A DNA stretch of 64,000 bases from Gaoshiqia sediminis (GTDB lineage: Bacteria; Bacteroidota; Bacteroidia; Bacteroidales; Prolixibacteraceae), in assembly GCF_025907915.1 (NCBI RefSeq), contig NZ_JAPAAF010000021.1:1-64000 (forward strand). Direction: 5' to 3'. The notes below the pieces were generated by a model. That model was not told where the DNA came from, did not search any database, and worked only from the letters and a program-made list of their open reading frames with translations. Numbering within the stretch: the stretch's first letter is position 1; every line of letters starts with the position of its first letter. The position numbers were made by a program, and so were the translations under genes. Of the stretch, positions 29,934 through 38,490 are shown one piece after another.

Positions 29934-32210
29934 TTATTTCAGTGTGAACTCTTCAAAGTCTTCCGTATCCGAGTTGCTGCCCACAAAAACCATAAATTGA
30001 CCCGGTTCGGCTCCAAAGCTCAAATCATTCCGGTAAAAGCTTAAATCGGCAACCGAAAGCTTAAACGAAACCCTCTTCGTTTCGCCTTTCGGGATGAACA
30101 CTTTTTGGAAAGCTTTCAATTCCTTCAACGGGCGAGAAACAGAACCAACCACATCGCGCACATACAACTGCACCACTTCGGCCCCGTCGTAATTGCCTGT
30201 GTTGGTTACATCCACCGTAACCTCCAGGGATTCATCCAGAGTGATGGTTTCTTTACTGACGGTTAGATCTTTATACTCGAACCTAGTATAGCTCAACCCG
30301 TAACCAAACGGGTATAAAGGCGAATTGGGAACATCCAGGTAGTTTGAGCGGAATTTTTGAAATTCGTCGCCGGGATTAGGTCTACCGGTATTTTTATGGT
30401 TGTAATAGATGGGTATCTGCCCTACGTTTCGAGGGAAGGTGGCCGTTAGTTTTCCCGAAGGATTGTATGCCCCGAACAACACGTCGGCAATGGCATTTCC
30501 GGCCTCAACGCCGGGGTGCCAAGTCAGCAGGATGGCATCGGCCAGTTGGTTTTCTTCTTCCAAAGCCAGAGGTCGTCCGGACATCAGCACCAAAACAAGC
30601 GGTTTCCCTGTTTTCGCCAATGCCCGTAATAACTTCTTCTGCGGTTCGGGAATGGTGATGTCCGACCGGCTTGACGATTCGCCGCTCATTTCGGTAGCTT
30701 CGCCAATCACAGCAACCACCACATCTGCCTTTTGGGCAATGACTACCGCTTCTTTCAGCATATCCTCGGGCGAACGCTCGTCAATTTCGATACGAGGACC
30801 GAAAACATTCACTTTCCGGGCAAACTCAGGATCGTCCGAAATATTTGCACCTTTTGCGTACAGCAGTTTCACATCGGTGCCGGCAACATTTTGCATCCCT
30901 TCCAACACCGGAACTGAAAGTTGCGGATCGCCTGTAGGCGCCCAGGTACCAAGCATATTGTTTTTACTATCGGCCAAGGGGCCTACCAGCGCGATGGTGC
31001 CAGCCTTTTTCAGCGGCAACACTTGCTTTTCATTTTTCAGCAACACGAATGATTGGGCCGCTGCCTGACGGGCAAGTTCCCGATGGGCCAGACTCAGTAT
31101 TTCAGTTTTTGCCCGGTTTTCATCGATATACCGGTACGGATCATCGAACAGGCCCAGTTTGTATTTGGCTTCCAGTATCCGGCGACAAGCCGTATTGATG
31201 TCGGCCTCGGAAACCTTGCCTTCTTCCAGCGATTTTTCCAGGGTGGTCAGAAAACCTTCGCCCACCATGTCCATATCAAGTCCGGCTTTCAGCGCCAAAG
31301 CCGAAACGGTTTGCAAATCACCCAGGCCATGATCGATCATTTCATTCACAGAAGTATAATCGGAAACCACAAAGCCATCGAAGCCCCACTGATTGCGGAG
31401 CAAATCGGTGAGCAGCCATTTGTTGCCCGAGGCCGGGATGCCGTCCACATCGTTAAACGACGACATGACACAACCTACTTCTGCATCGATAGCGGCCTTG
31501 TAAGGCGGCAAATATTCGTTGAACATACGCAGGCGGCTCATATCGGTGGTATGGTAATCGCGTCCGGCTTCGGAGGCGCCATATAAGGCAAAATGTTTTA
31601 CGGTGGCCATCATGGTGTTCGGGGCAGTCAGGTCGTCGCCCTGATACCCTATCACCATTGCTTTGGCAATTTCGGAGCCGAGATATGGGTCTTCGCCTGC
31701 TCCTTCAGCAATCCGTCCCCAACGCGGATCGCGGGCAATGTCAACCATGGGCGAAAAGTTCCAGAAAATACCGTCGGCAGTAGCCTCAACGGCAGCTATC
31801 CGGGCTGTTTTTTCAATCAGCTCCATATCCCAGCTGCACGACAGACCCAACGGAATCGGGAACGTTGTTTTATAACCATGAATGACATCCGACCCAAAAA
31901 GCAGCGGAATTCCCAATCGGCTTTCCTTTACTGCCAAATCCTGGGCCTGCCTAACCTTTTCGGGCCCGCTTACCCCAAACACACCGCCCACTTTTCCGGC
32001 TTTTATTTTGGCCTCTACATCGGAACTTACTGCTGCTCCGGTGGGGATTCCCCCACCCGGCGTAATCAAGTTCATCTGACCAATTTTTTCCTGCAAGGTC
32101 ATTTCTGCCATCAAATTATTAATATACCTGTCCATCTCGGTTTCTTTGGGTTTCTGTCCACACGAAACCAGGAACAAGGCAATCGCCCCAATCAACAACA
32201 TCGTTCTCAT
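29934..32210 (-). CDS. GH3 beta-glucosidase lipoprotein
   Basis: A 758-residue lipoprotein (lipobox FLVSC, C17) of glycoside hydrolase family 3. Domains: (beta/alpha)8 barrel (about 25-380), alpha/beta sandwich (about 400-610) and a fibronectin-III-like C-terminal domain (about 670-757). The nucleophile is D284 in GFVVSDYTSV. Together with the GH144 genes it probably trims short beta-linked gluco-oligosaccharides to glucose in the periplasm; GH3 enzymes preferring sophoro-oligosaccharides are known in Bacteroides. Linkage specificity here is inferred from context. Only 12 bases separate it from the GH43 gene. Confidence 0.93.
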   Translation of the reverse strand: MRTMLLIGAIALFLVSCGQKPKETEMDRYINNLMAEMTLQEKIGQMNLITPGGGIPTGAAVSSDVEAKIKAGKVGGVFGVSGPEKVRQAQDLAVKESRLGIPLLFGSDVIHGYKTTFPIPLGLSCSWDMELIEKTARIAAVEATADGIFWNFSPMVDIARDPRWGRIAEGAGEDPYLGSEIAKAMVIGYQGDDLTAPNTMMATVKHFALYGASEAGRDYHTTDMSRLRMFNEYLPPYKAAIDAEVGCVMSSFNDVDGIPASGNKWLLTDLLRNQWGFDGFVVSDYTSVNEMIDHGLGDLQTVSALALKAGLDMDMVGEGFLTTLEKSLEEGKVSEADINTACRRILEAKYKLGLFDDPYRYIDENRAKTEILSLAHRELARQAAAQSFVLLKNEKQVLPLKKAGTIALVGPLADSKNNMLGTWAPTGDPQLSVPVLEGMQNVAGTDVKLLYAKGANISDDPEFARKVNVFGPRIEIDERSPEDMLKEAVVIAQKADVVVAVIGEATEMSGESSSRSDITIPEPQKKLLRALAKTGKPLVLVLMSGRPLALEEENQLADAILLTWHPGVEAGNAIADVLFGAYNPSGKLTATFPRNVGQIPIYYNHKNTGRPNPGDEFQKFRSNYLDVPNSPLYPFGYGLSYTRFEYKDLTVSKETITLDESLEVTVDVTNTGNYDGAEVVQLYVRDVVGSVSRPLKELKAFQKVFIPKGETKRVSFKLSVADLSFYRNDLSFGAEPGQFMVFVGSNSDTEDFEEFTLK

Positions 32211-32222
32211 AATCTCCTCCTT

Positions 32223-34031
32223 TTATTCAACTTTTACAGTTTTCGATCGTTTTGAAATACCATTTTCATTGAATGCTTCCACGGCAAAGAAATAGCCCTG
32301 TCCTTTATTCAATGCACGTAATTCGTAACTATTCCGGTCGTAAATCATCACCGAGTTATTCATCCGGTTCTCAGAAATCCCCCAATACAGCACATAGCCC
32401 ATCGCCCCGTCAACGGCTTTCCATGTCAGGTCGGCATTGCGCTCATCTGCCTGCCGAATGGCCTGGAATGATTCCGGACTTTCAGGCGCTTTTCCATTGC
32501 CGTTTCCAAACACACGAAGCTCCCCGACAGCCAGATACTTATTCGGAAAATAGACATTCCTGTATTTGACATACCTTGCCAGAAAAGGCTCTTGCAGCTC
32601 GATAAAGGCATGTGGCCGATCTCTTTGATTGTCGGAATAGTCGATAGCCGTTTCCCATTTTTTGCCATCAAGCGAAGTTTCAATAACAAACTGTTGCCTC
32701 AGGATATCCGGCTTACCAAATATTTCGGCATTGAAATCCTGAAAATTAACCTGAACAGCATTTACGGTCATCTCCCGGCCCAAATCAATTTCCACGAAAA
32801 GCGAGTCACTATTGTTTTCGGCCACCCATAAGGTCCGGATATTTTCATCGTTGATCATGCCAACAGAATAGTCAGGTTTTTCCTGGTCCAGCATGTAACC
32901 TTCCTCGTGTTCATCAACCACATTGCGCTTTACACCAGTCAGCACCGAATTGGTCGTTACCTTTTTGTCTTTTGATAGCAACATCCAACCTGTAAAACGG
33001 TGTTTGTGATCCTCAACTTCTGTATCAGGCAAATAATGAGGATAATCGCCATACGCCGTATTGACGTACATCTGCCCATCTTCCTCGAAACCGGCCGGAT
33101 ACATAGCAATCCGCCTCTCGAATTTGTAGTTAACCGAAATGGCCATGGTCGAGAAATGCCAGTAATTATCGTTGTTATCTTTCACGGTGCTTCCGTGCCC
33201 CGATCCTTTCAGAAAGCCACCCGGCTTATATGAAATCGGATTATACGGGGCATACTCAAAAGGCCCCAACGGGTTCTTGCTGGTATAAACGCCGTCGGCA
33301 TAAACGTTCCATTGGGTTCCGGGCGCCCCGTACTCCAGATAGTACATGCCGTTGTGTTTTACCATCCAGGGGCCTTCGATAAAAGGATCAATGTCGGAGT
33401 TATGATCTTGTCCAAACCGCTCCCAACCATGATTTTCCGGGGCGAGATGGAACAAATCAACCTGCTGGCCTTTCGGGATGTAATAATTTTCCGCATCTAA
33501 TTCTACCCCCCGGATTGGCCACTTGTTGGATGACTCTTCATACAGATAGACCCTGCCGTCGTCGTCCACAAAAATGTCCGGGTCCTGAATCCCACCCGGA
33601 GGGTTCAATACCGCAAAATTGGTTTTCCAGTCTCCCAATTCAGGATTGTCGGTCTCGATGATGGCGCCTCTTCCGGAAGGATCTCCATAAACCAATATTT
33701 TCCCGTCTTTCACCGCCGCTGCAGGGGCATTGCTCCCATTAAAATACCAGCTTTGCGGCCGGGTGAATTTCCAGTCACTCATATCGTTTGACACCCAATA
33801 ACCATGCGAGCGGGTAACAAACATGTAATATTTGCCGTTGAAATTGACCACTGCCGGATCGGCCCCGGATCGGTAGGAAACATTAAAGTTGGCCCGGTAT
33901 TGCGACATGTACGTGTAATCAATATCGATAGGGTTGCAATAGGTTTTCATTTTCGTCGGCTGTGCCCGAAGATTCTCTCCAGAAAAGAGCACCAATACCA
34001 ACATGAAAAAAAAGAATAGCGTTTGTTTCAT
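32223..34031 (-). CDS. GH43-like glycosidase with discoidin and fibronectin-III domains
   Basis: A 602-residue secreted protein. After a signal peptide (1-23, ending LRAQ) comes a five-bladed propeller (about 30-345) with GH43 catalytic-type residues: the Asp base in GADPAVV, the pKa Asp in DPDIF, and the Glu acid in DPFIEGPWM. A discoidin-like domain (about 385-505, with VEIDLGREMTVNAVQVNFQ) and a fibronectin-III domain (about 515-602) follow. GH43 members usually act on arabinose, xylose or galactose; the substrate here is unknown, and its presence in a beta-1,2-glucan locus is unexplained. It lies 40 bases after the first GH144 gene. Confidence 0.85.
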   Translation of the reverse strand: MKQTLFFFFMLVLVLFSGENLRAQPTKMKTYCNPIDIDYTYMSQYRANFNVSYRSGADPAVVNFNGKYYMFVTRSHGYWVSNDMSDWKFTRPQSWYFNGSNAPAAAVKDGKILVYGDPSGRGAIIETDNPELGDWKTNFAVLNPPGGIQDPDIFVDDDGRVYLYEESSNKWPIRGVELDAENYYIPKGQQVDLFHLAPENHGWERFGQDHNSDIDPFIEGPWMVKHNGMYYLEYGAPGTQWNVYADGVYTSKNPLGPFEYAPYNPISYKPGGFLKGSGHGSTVKDNNDNYWHFSTMAISVNYKFERRIAMYPAGFEEDGQMYVNTAYGDYPHYLPDTEVEDHKHRFTGWMLLSKDKKVTTNSVLTGVKRNVVDEHEEGYMLDQEKPDYSVGMINDENIRTLWVAENNSDSLFVEIDLGREMTVNAVQVNFQDFNAEIFGKPDILRQQFVIETSLDGKKWETAIDYSDNQRDRPHAFIELQEPFLARYVKYRNVYFPNKYLAVGELRVFGNGNGKAPESPESFQAIRQADERNADLTWKAVDGAMGYVLYWGISENRMNNSVMIYDRNSYELRALNKGQGYFFAVEAFNENGISKRSKTVKVE

Positions 34032-34071
34032 TTCAATGATTTTTAGTCAGACAGAAAATTGATCATTCCTG

Positions 34072-35415
34072 TTAAAATTGAAATCCTAACTGTTCCAGCC
34101 CCCGTTTAACATCTTCATTTTGCATGAATAAATTCCAAAGCAAACCACTGCGATAATTTTCAATCATCACCGGGATCGGGCCCTGGTCGATGGCGAGGTA
34201 ACGCGGAAGATACCATTTTGAGGTATTGCTGTACGCATCATAAGGACCATATTTCCCAACCAGCGAATCGGCTTCGGTATAGAGGTAGCGAAGAAATTGC
34301 ATGGATTCAGTTGGTGTGTAAGGAAAGGAAGACAGGGCAGCCGTTGGTGAAATGACCCCCAAATCGGCATCGCCCGGATGATGACCTGCATAACCGTTCG
34401 TCGAATAGCTAGACGTCAATCCCCATTGTTTTTCGCCATAACCTTCAAAGCCTTTCGGATTGTCGAGCGCATATTTGTAATGGATCAATGCATGATTCCG
34501 GTTTAGCATCCAATAATCGGCATATTGATCCGACAGCCCTTTCGGGTTCAACCCGAGGTAAGAATAATGCGCCCAAAACAAAGGGCCGGTAGGATCGTCG
34601 CTGTGTTCGTAAAAATCGAGCACCGTGTTTAATCCGTAATAAACCGTGTCGTTGGCGATTTCCCCGTCGCGTGCCCAGCCTTTGTGATATACGCTTGGCT
34701 CTATCGGGTAGGTTGGCGAGGCAGCCGCGAGGATATACATAATCAGGCATTCGTTGTAACCGCCGACGGGGAAGTTCATCTCCCAGCCATAATTTGGCGA
34801 CCAGTGCCAGTACAGCACTTCTTCGCCCCCTTTGGTGTACCAATTCCACTCCACTTCGCGCCAAAGTTTGTCGATGTCGGCCACCAACTGCTGTTCGGCC
34901 TCGTTACCGTTTTCGAAATACCCGGCAACCGTTAGCAATCCCTGGATCATGAAAGCTGTTTCGACCAAATCGCCTCCGTCATCTTTCCGGCTAAAGGGTT
35001 TGACTTTACCTGTAGGTCCATCCAGCCAATGTGGCCAGGCCCCGTGGAAACGGTCGGCTGCTGCAAGAAAATCCACGATTTTCCGAAAGCGCTCCACGCC
35101 CTGTTCGCGGGTGATAAAACCACGCTCAATGCCAACCAAAATCGCCATCACGCCAAAGCCGGAGCCCCCGAGCGTAACCACGTCCTGATCGTTCTGCGGA
35201 TAGATGCCATCCAGGTGGATCCGTTCCCGGGCCATCCCGGAAACGGGTTCCGCACCCTCCCAGAAATACTGAAAAGTTTGATATTGAATTGTATCCAACA
35301 GGGTATTATCCGATAAATTCTTTGCTGTTTCCGTTTTTTTCTGATTGCCGTCGCACGAAGTGAAGAGCATTCCTGCAAACAACGTAATAAATAAATAGGC
35401 AACTATTTTTTTCAT
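34072..35415 (-). CDS. GH144-family beta-1,2-glucanase-like lipoprotein
   Basis: A 447-residue lipoprotein (lipobox LFTSC, C20) with one alpha/alpha-barrel domain of the Glycoamylase/GH144 type. Family features include QTFQYFWEGAEPVSGMARER, the GGSGFGVMAILVGIERGFI run, HGAWPHWLDG, DGGDLVETAFMIQGLL and YHWSPNYGW-like WHWSPNYGWEMN, with AIDQGPIPVMIENYRSGLLW near the end. The founding member, from Chitinophaga pinensis, is an endo-beta-1,2-glucanase, so hydrolysis of beta-1,2-glucan is inferred. It and the second GH144 gene flank a phosphoesterase, with 7-base gaps between those three genes. Confidence 0.9.
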   Translation of the reverse strand: MKKIVAYLFITLFAGMLFTSCDGNQKKTETAKNLSDNTLLDTIQYQTFQYFWEGAEPVSGMARERIHLDGIYPQNDQDVVTLGGSGFGVMAILVGIERGFITREQGVERFRKIVDFLAAADRFHGAWPHWLDGPTGKVKPFSRKDDGGDLVETAFMIQGLLTVAGYFENGNEAEQQLVADIDKLWREVEWNWYTKGGEEVLYWHWSPNYGWEMNFPVGGYNECLIMYILAAASPTYPIEPSVYHKGWARDGEIANDTVYYGLNTVLDFYEHSDDPTGPLFWAHYSYLGLNPKGLSDQYADYWMLNRNHALIHYKYALDNPKGFEGYGEKQWGLTSSYSTNGYAGHHPGDADLGVISPTAALSSFPYTPTESMQFLRYLYTEADSLVGKYGPYDAYSNTSKWYLPRYLAIDQGPIPVMIENYRSGLLWNLFMQNEDVKRGLEQLGFQF

Positions 35416-35422
35416 TTTTTTT

Positions 35423-36385
35423 TTAATTTACATTTCCTGTTTTAAGATCGATTGTATAATGATGGGCAGCTTCCGGATGAAATTTCTCTTCCCATGTGGA
35501 AAATGTTTTCACATCCAATGTTTCATTTTTTGCATTGAATTCAACAATTCGCAAGTAGCCATTTCCGCCCCGCTCGATATTGTCAACCCCTCTTTGATAG
35601 TTGGTTAGTATTTGGACGACCTGATTCCCCTGCTTGCCTTCGCTTATCAGCAAGCCGGTTCCTGTTTTCAAAACATGCCCGCTAAAAACGGCCACAAAAT
35701 TGGGATGCTTTGATACCAGTTTTTCCCAAATTTGCTCGCCGTCATTCACGGTGTCGGCGGTATCTTTCCCGATGCCGTATGCCTGTGGCCTCCACCAGTC
35801 GTCACCGCCCATTCGGGTACTATCAAGATACAGATAGGCATGGGTGTTCAGAATGATTTTTTTATCCCTATTCTCACCAACCACCTGGTTTGCCCATTCC
35901 AACACCTCATCACTCGGGCCGAAAGCCAACGATAATACCAACCAATCGGTTTTTCCGGCTTTCAGTAAATGGTAGCGATTGTCCATCTTTCCTTTTTCAA
36001 AACAAAAAGCAGAATCAGCCGGGCCCACCGGAAAATATTTATTGGCCAGCGTACTTTGCCGCGTATCGGCAAACACCCCCGGTTTACTGCCCATGTCATG
36101 ATTTCCCAAGGCAATCGCGTACGGTACTTTCAGTTTATCGAAATTCTTTTGGGCAACATACCATTCCACTTCCCGGTTATCCTGGGTCACGTCGCCCAGA
36201 TGGATTATAAAATCAACATTCTTCTGTTTTGCGATCCATTCGAATTGATTTTCCATTACCTCGGGGTACGATTCCAGGTATGTCTGCGTGTCGGGAACAA
36301 TGATAAATCTTGCCATATGCTTTTCATTTGAACACGATATAAGCAAAACATAAAGAGGGATAAGAATTATCTGTGAATAGCGCAT
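35423..36385 (-). CDS. calcineurin-like metallophosphoesterase lipoprotein
   Basis: A 320-residue lipoprotein (lipobox LLISC, C18) with a calcineurin-type fold. The metal and active-site motifs are PDTQTY (a Gln in the usual DxH position), HLGDVTQDN (GD), LGNHDMG (GNHD), LNTHAY and VFSGHVLKTG. It lies between two GH144 genes at 7 bases on each side, so it is very probably made with them. Beta-1,2-glucans of other bacteria (osmoregulated periplasmic glucans) carry phosphoglycerol groups, so a role in removing such groups is an attractive inference, not shown. Confidence 0.88.
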   Translation of the reverse strand: MRYSQIILIPLYVLLISCSNEKHMARFIIVPDTQTYLESYPEVMENQFEWIAKQKNVDFIIHLGDVTQDNREVEWYVAQKNFDKLKVPYAIALGNHDMGSKPGVFADTRQSTLANKYFPVGPADSAFCFEKGKMDNRYHLLKAGKTDWLVLSLAFGPSDEVLEWANQVVGENRDKKIILNTHAYLYLDSTRMGGDDWWRPQAYGIGKDTADTVNDGEQIWEKLVSKHPNFVAVFSGHVLKTGTGLLISEGKQGNQVVQILTNYQRGVDNIERGGNGYLRIVEFNAKNETLDVKTFSTWEEKFHPEAAHHYTIDLKTGNVN

Positions 36386-36392
36386 CGTTTTC

Positions 36393-38378
36393 TTATTTTA
36401 GATGAGGGCTTGAAAAGCCCAGTCTTTTTAATCCGTTCTGTACATCCGGGTGACTCATGAGCAAATTCCAGATCAGTTGCGAACGGTAGTTCTCAATCAT
36501 CACGACAATGGGTCCCTGGTCAATGGCCAGAAATGAGCTGGCGGTCCAACTCTCGGTAAGATTAAAGGCATCGTAAAAACCATATTCTCCCCATAGCCGG
36601 TCGCCCAACTGATAATAGAAAAACCTCAGGGCATCCAGTGATTCCTCGGGTGTGAACGGCATGGAAGACAATGCAGCAGTTGGCGTAATCACCCCCAGAT
36701 CGTTTGTTGGCGAATGGGCAGAATACCCCTGGTGATTATCGCTGGCAGTCAAGCCCCAGCATTCGGCACTGTAGCCAACATATTGCTGGTTATTTTCTAT
36801 GCAATAACCCCGGTTAATCAGGCTATGATTGCGGTTCTGCTCCCAGTAATCGGCATATTGATCGGACAGGTCGCGCGGGTCAATTCCTAAAAATGAATAA
36901 TGAGCAAAAAATAAAGGGCCGCCATAGTCGTAACCAACCGGCAACCTGATCCCGTAGAATTCCTTGCCATTTTCAATCGATCCGTTACGCGCCCATCCCT
37001 GATGATACACATCAGCCGATACAGAATGAGTTGTGGAAGAAGCCGCCATGATGTAGGTTATCAGCGCTTCGTTATAGCCCTGAATTTTCATGTTCATATC
37101 CCAGCCATAGTCGGGCGACCAGTGCCAATACAAAACATTCTGTCTTCCCTGAGTATACCAGTCCCATTCGATGGATTTCCAGAGTTCATCGATCTTGCCG
37201 ATCAACAGATTCTCTGCTGTATTTGCAGGGTTCAGATATTGACGGGCAGCCAGCAAACCGGCTGCCATGAATGACGTTTCGACCAAGTCGCCGCCATTGT
37301 CTTTCTGACTGAAAGGCAGGGCTTTCCCGGTGCTGCCGTTGAGCCAATGCGACCAGGCGCCATGAAAACGGTCAGCTTTTCCCAGGAAATCAACCATGGT
37401 TTTCAGCCGATCAACACCTTCGGCCCGGGTGATAAACCCACGTTCGATCCCAACAAGAATGGCCATCACGCCAAAGCCGGAACCTCCGATAGTCACGGTT
37501 TCGCCGGAAGTGTTGCGTTCACGGGCCAAACCGCTAACCGGATGACCAAAGTCCCAGAAATACCTGAAAGTTTGCTCTTGCACTTTTGTTAGAAGCTCGT
37601 CATCGCTGATAAGCGGAAACTTCGGCGCCGGATCCACTTCGGTATAAAAATTCAAGTCCAGTCCGGCAAAAGGTTTCCCGATTCGATTTTCAAGGTTCGA
37701 AGAAATCGTGAAACGATACTTTGCCAGTCCTGCCAACGTTTGATTGGCCGATACTGAAATCGTGCGCTCATCAACCTGGTTAAGACTGAAATCAATAGCA
37801 ACAGTACCACTGCTGAAATCAGAATAAAGCGCAATATCATCTTTTAAAACCTGCGAACTGAACTGTAACGTAATTTGAGGATTGCGGGAAATATTCTGAA
37901 TCCGGCTGAGCGGATTAACCGATGAGTCATCGATCAAGACTGCCTCCATAAACAACGGCGATATCATTGTTTCAAAATTGAAGGTTTGCCCGTCGAATGT
38001 TTCGTTGTTTTCACCTTTGAGCCCGCCTAATACTTTCAATGTGTACATAGCCCCTTCAGCAAGCTGGTCGTGCGTCAGCTTAACCAACTGGTTTTCGCTG
38101 AAAAAGGTAAACGTAACAGCAACTTCCTGATTGTTGGCATCCTGCAGCCGAATGTTTTGCTGGGCCGAAGCAGTATTCACCGCTTTATCGAACTTGATTT
38201 CAACAGGTTCGTTCAGTGCCACATTCTCACTCGTACCACCTGCCGACAAGGCCGTTGAGCCTACATACACGTAGGTGATGCCAAGTTTCTCCGGCGTTTG
38301 GTCCGGCTCGGGATCATCCTTTCCGCACGAAGCCAAAAGAAGCATGGAAAAAAGTGGCACTAACAAAGAATATCGCAT
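36393..38378 (-). CDS. GH144-family protein with two N-terminal Ig-like domains
   Basis: A 661-residue lipoprotein (lipobox LLLASC, C18). Two Big_5/SbsA-like domains (about 35-135 and 140-245) with the patterns EIKFDKAVNTASAQQNIRL and YTLKVLGGLKG precede the GH144 barrel (about 255-660). The barrel repeats the motifs of its neighbour: QTFRYFWDFGHPVSGLARER, GGSGFGVMAILVGIERGFI, HGAWSHWLNG, DNGGDLVETSFMAAGLL and AIDQGPIVVMIENYRSQLIW. The Ig-like part is probably a spacer that presents the enzyme at the surface. It follows a hairpin that separates it from the LamG gene. Confidence 0.9.
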   Translation of the reverse strand: MRYSLLVPLFSMLLLASCGKDDPEPDQTPEKLGITYVYVGSTALSAGGTSENVALNEPVEIKFDKAVNTASAQQNIRLQDANNQEVAVTFTFFSENQLVKLTHDQLAEGAMYTLKVLGGLKGENNETFDGQTFNFETMISPLFMEAVLIDDSSVNPLSRIQNISRNPQITLQFSSQVLKDDIALYSDFSSGTVAIDFSLNQVDERTISVSANQTLAGLAKYRFTISSNLENRIGKPFAGLDLNFYTEVDPAPKFPLISDDELLTKVQEQTFRYFWDFGHPVSGLARERNTSGETVTIGGSGFGVMAILVGIERGFITRAEGVDRLKTMVDFLGKADRFHGAWSHWLNGSTGKALPFSQKDNGGDLVETSFMAAGLLAARQYLNPANTAENLLIGKIDELWKSIEWDWYTQGRQNVLYWHWSPDYGWDMNMKIQGYNEALITYIMAASSTTHSVSADVYHQGWARNGSIENGKEFYGIRLPVGYDYGGPLFFAHYSFLGIDPRDLSDQYADYWEQNRNHSLINRGYCIENNQQYVGYSAECWGLTASDNHQGYSAHSPTNDLGVITPTAALSSMPFTPEESLDALRFFYYQLGDRLWGEYGFYDAFNLTESWTASSFLAIDQGPIVVMIENYRSQLIWNLLMSHPDVQNGLKRLGFSSPHLK

Positions 38379-38438
38379 GAATTATTTATTAAGATGAGAA
38401 TTAACGACTTACTCAACAACTGATTAATCAGGACAAAA

Positions 38439-38463
38439 GCCCCTCCGCCCAAATGCGGAGGGG
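38439..38463 (-). terminator. strong hairpin inside the PUL, after the LamG gene
   Basis: A 9-bp GC-rich stem (CCCCTCCGC with GCGGAGGGG, 38440-38448 with 38455-38463, 6-base loop) is followed on the minus strand by CTTTTGTCC. It is 28 bases beyond the LamG stop and 61 before the second GH144 start, so it can partly end transcription after the surface genes. Confidence 0.8.
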
Positions 38464-38490
38464 TTATTTTGACAAAACGATACGTTACGA

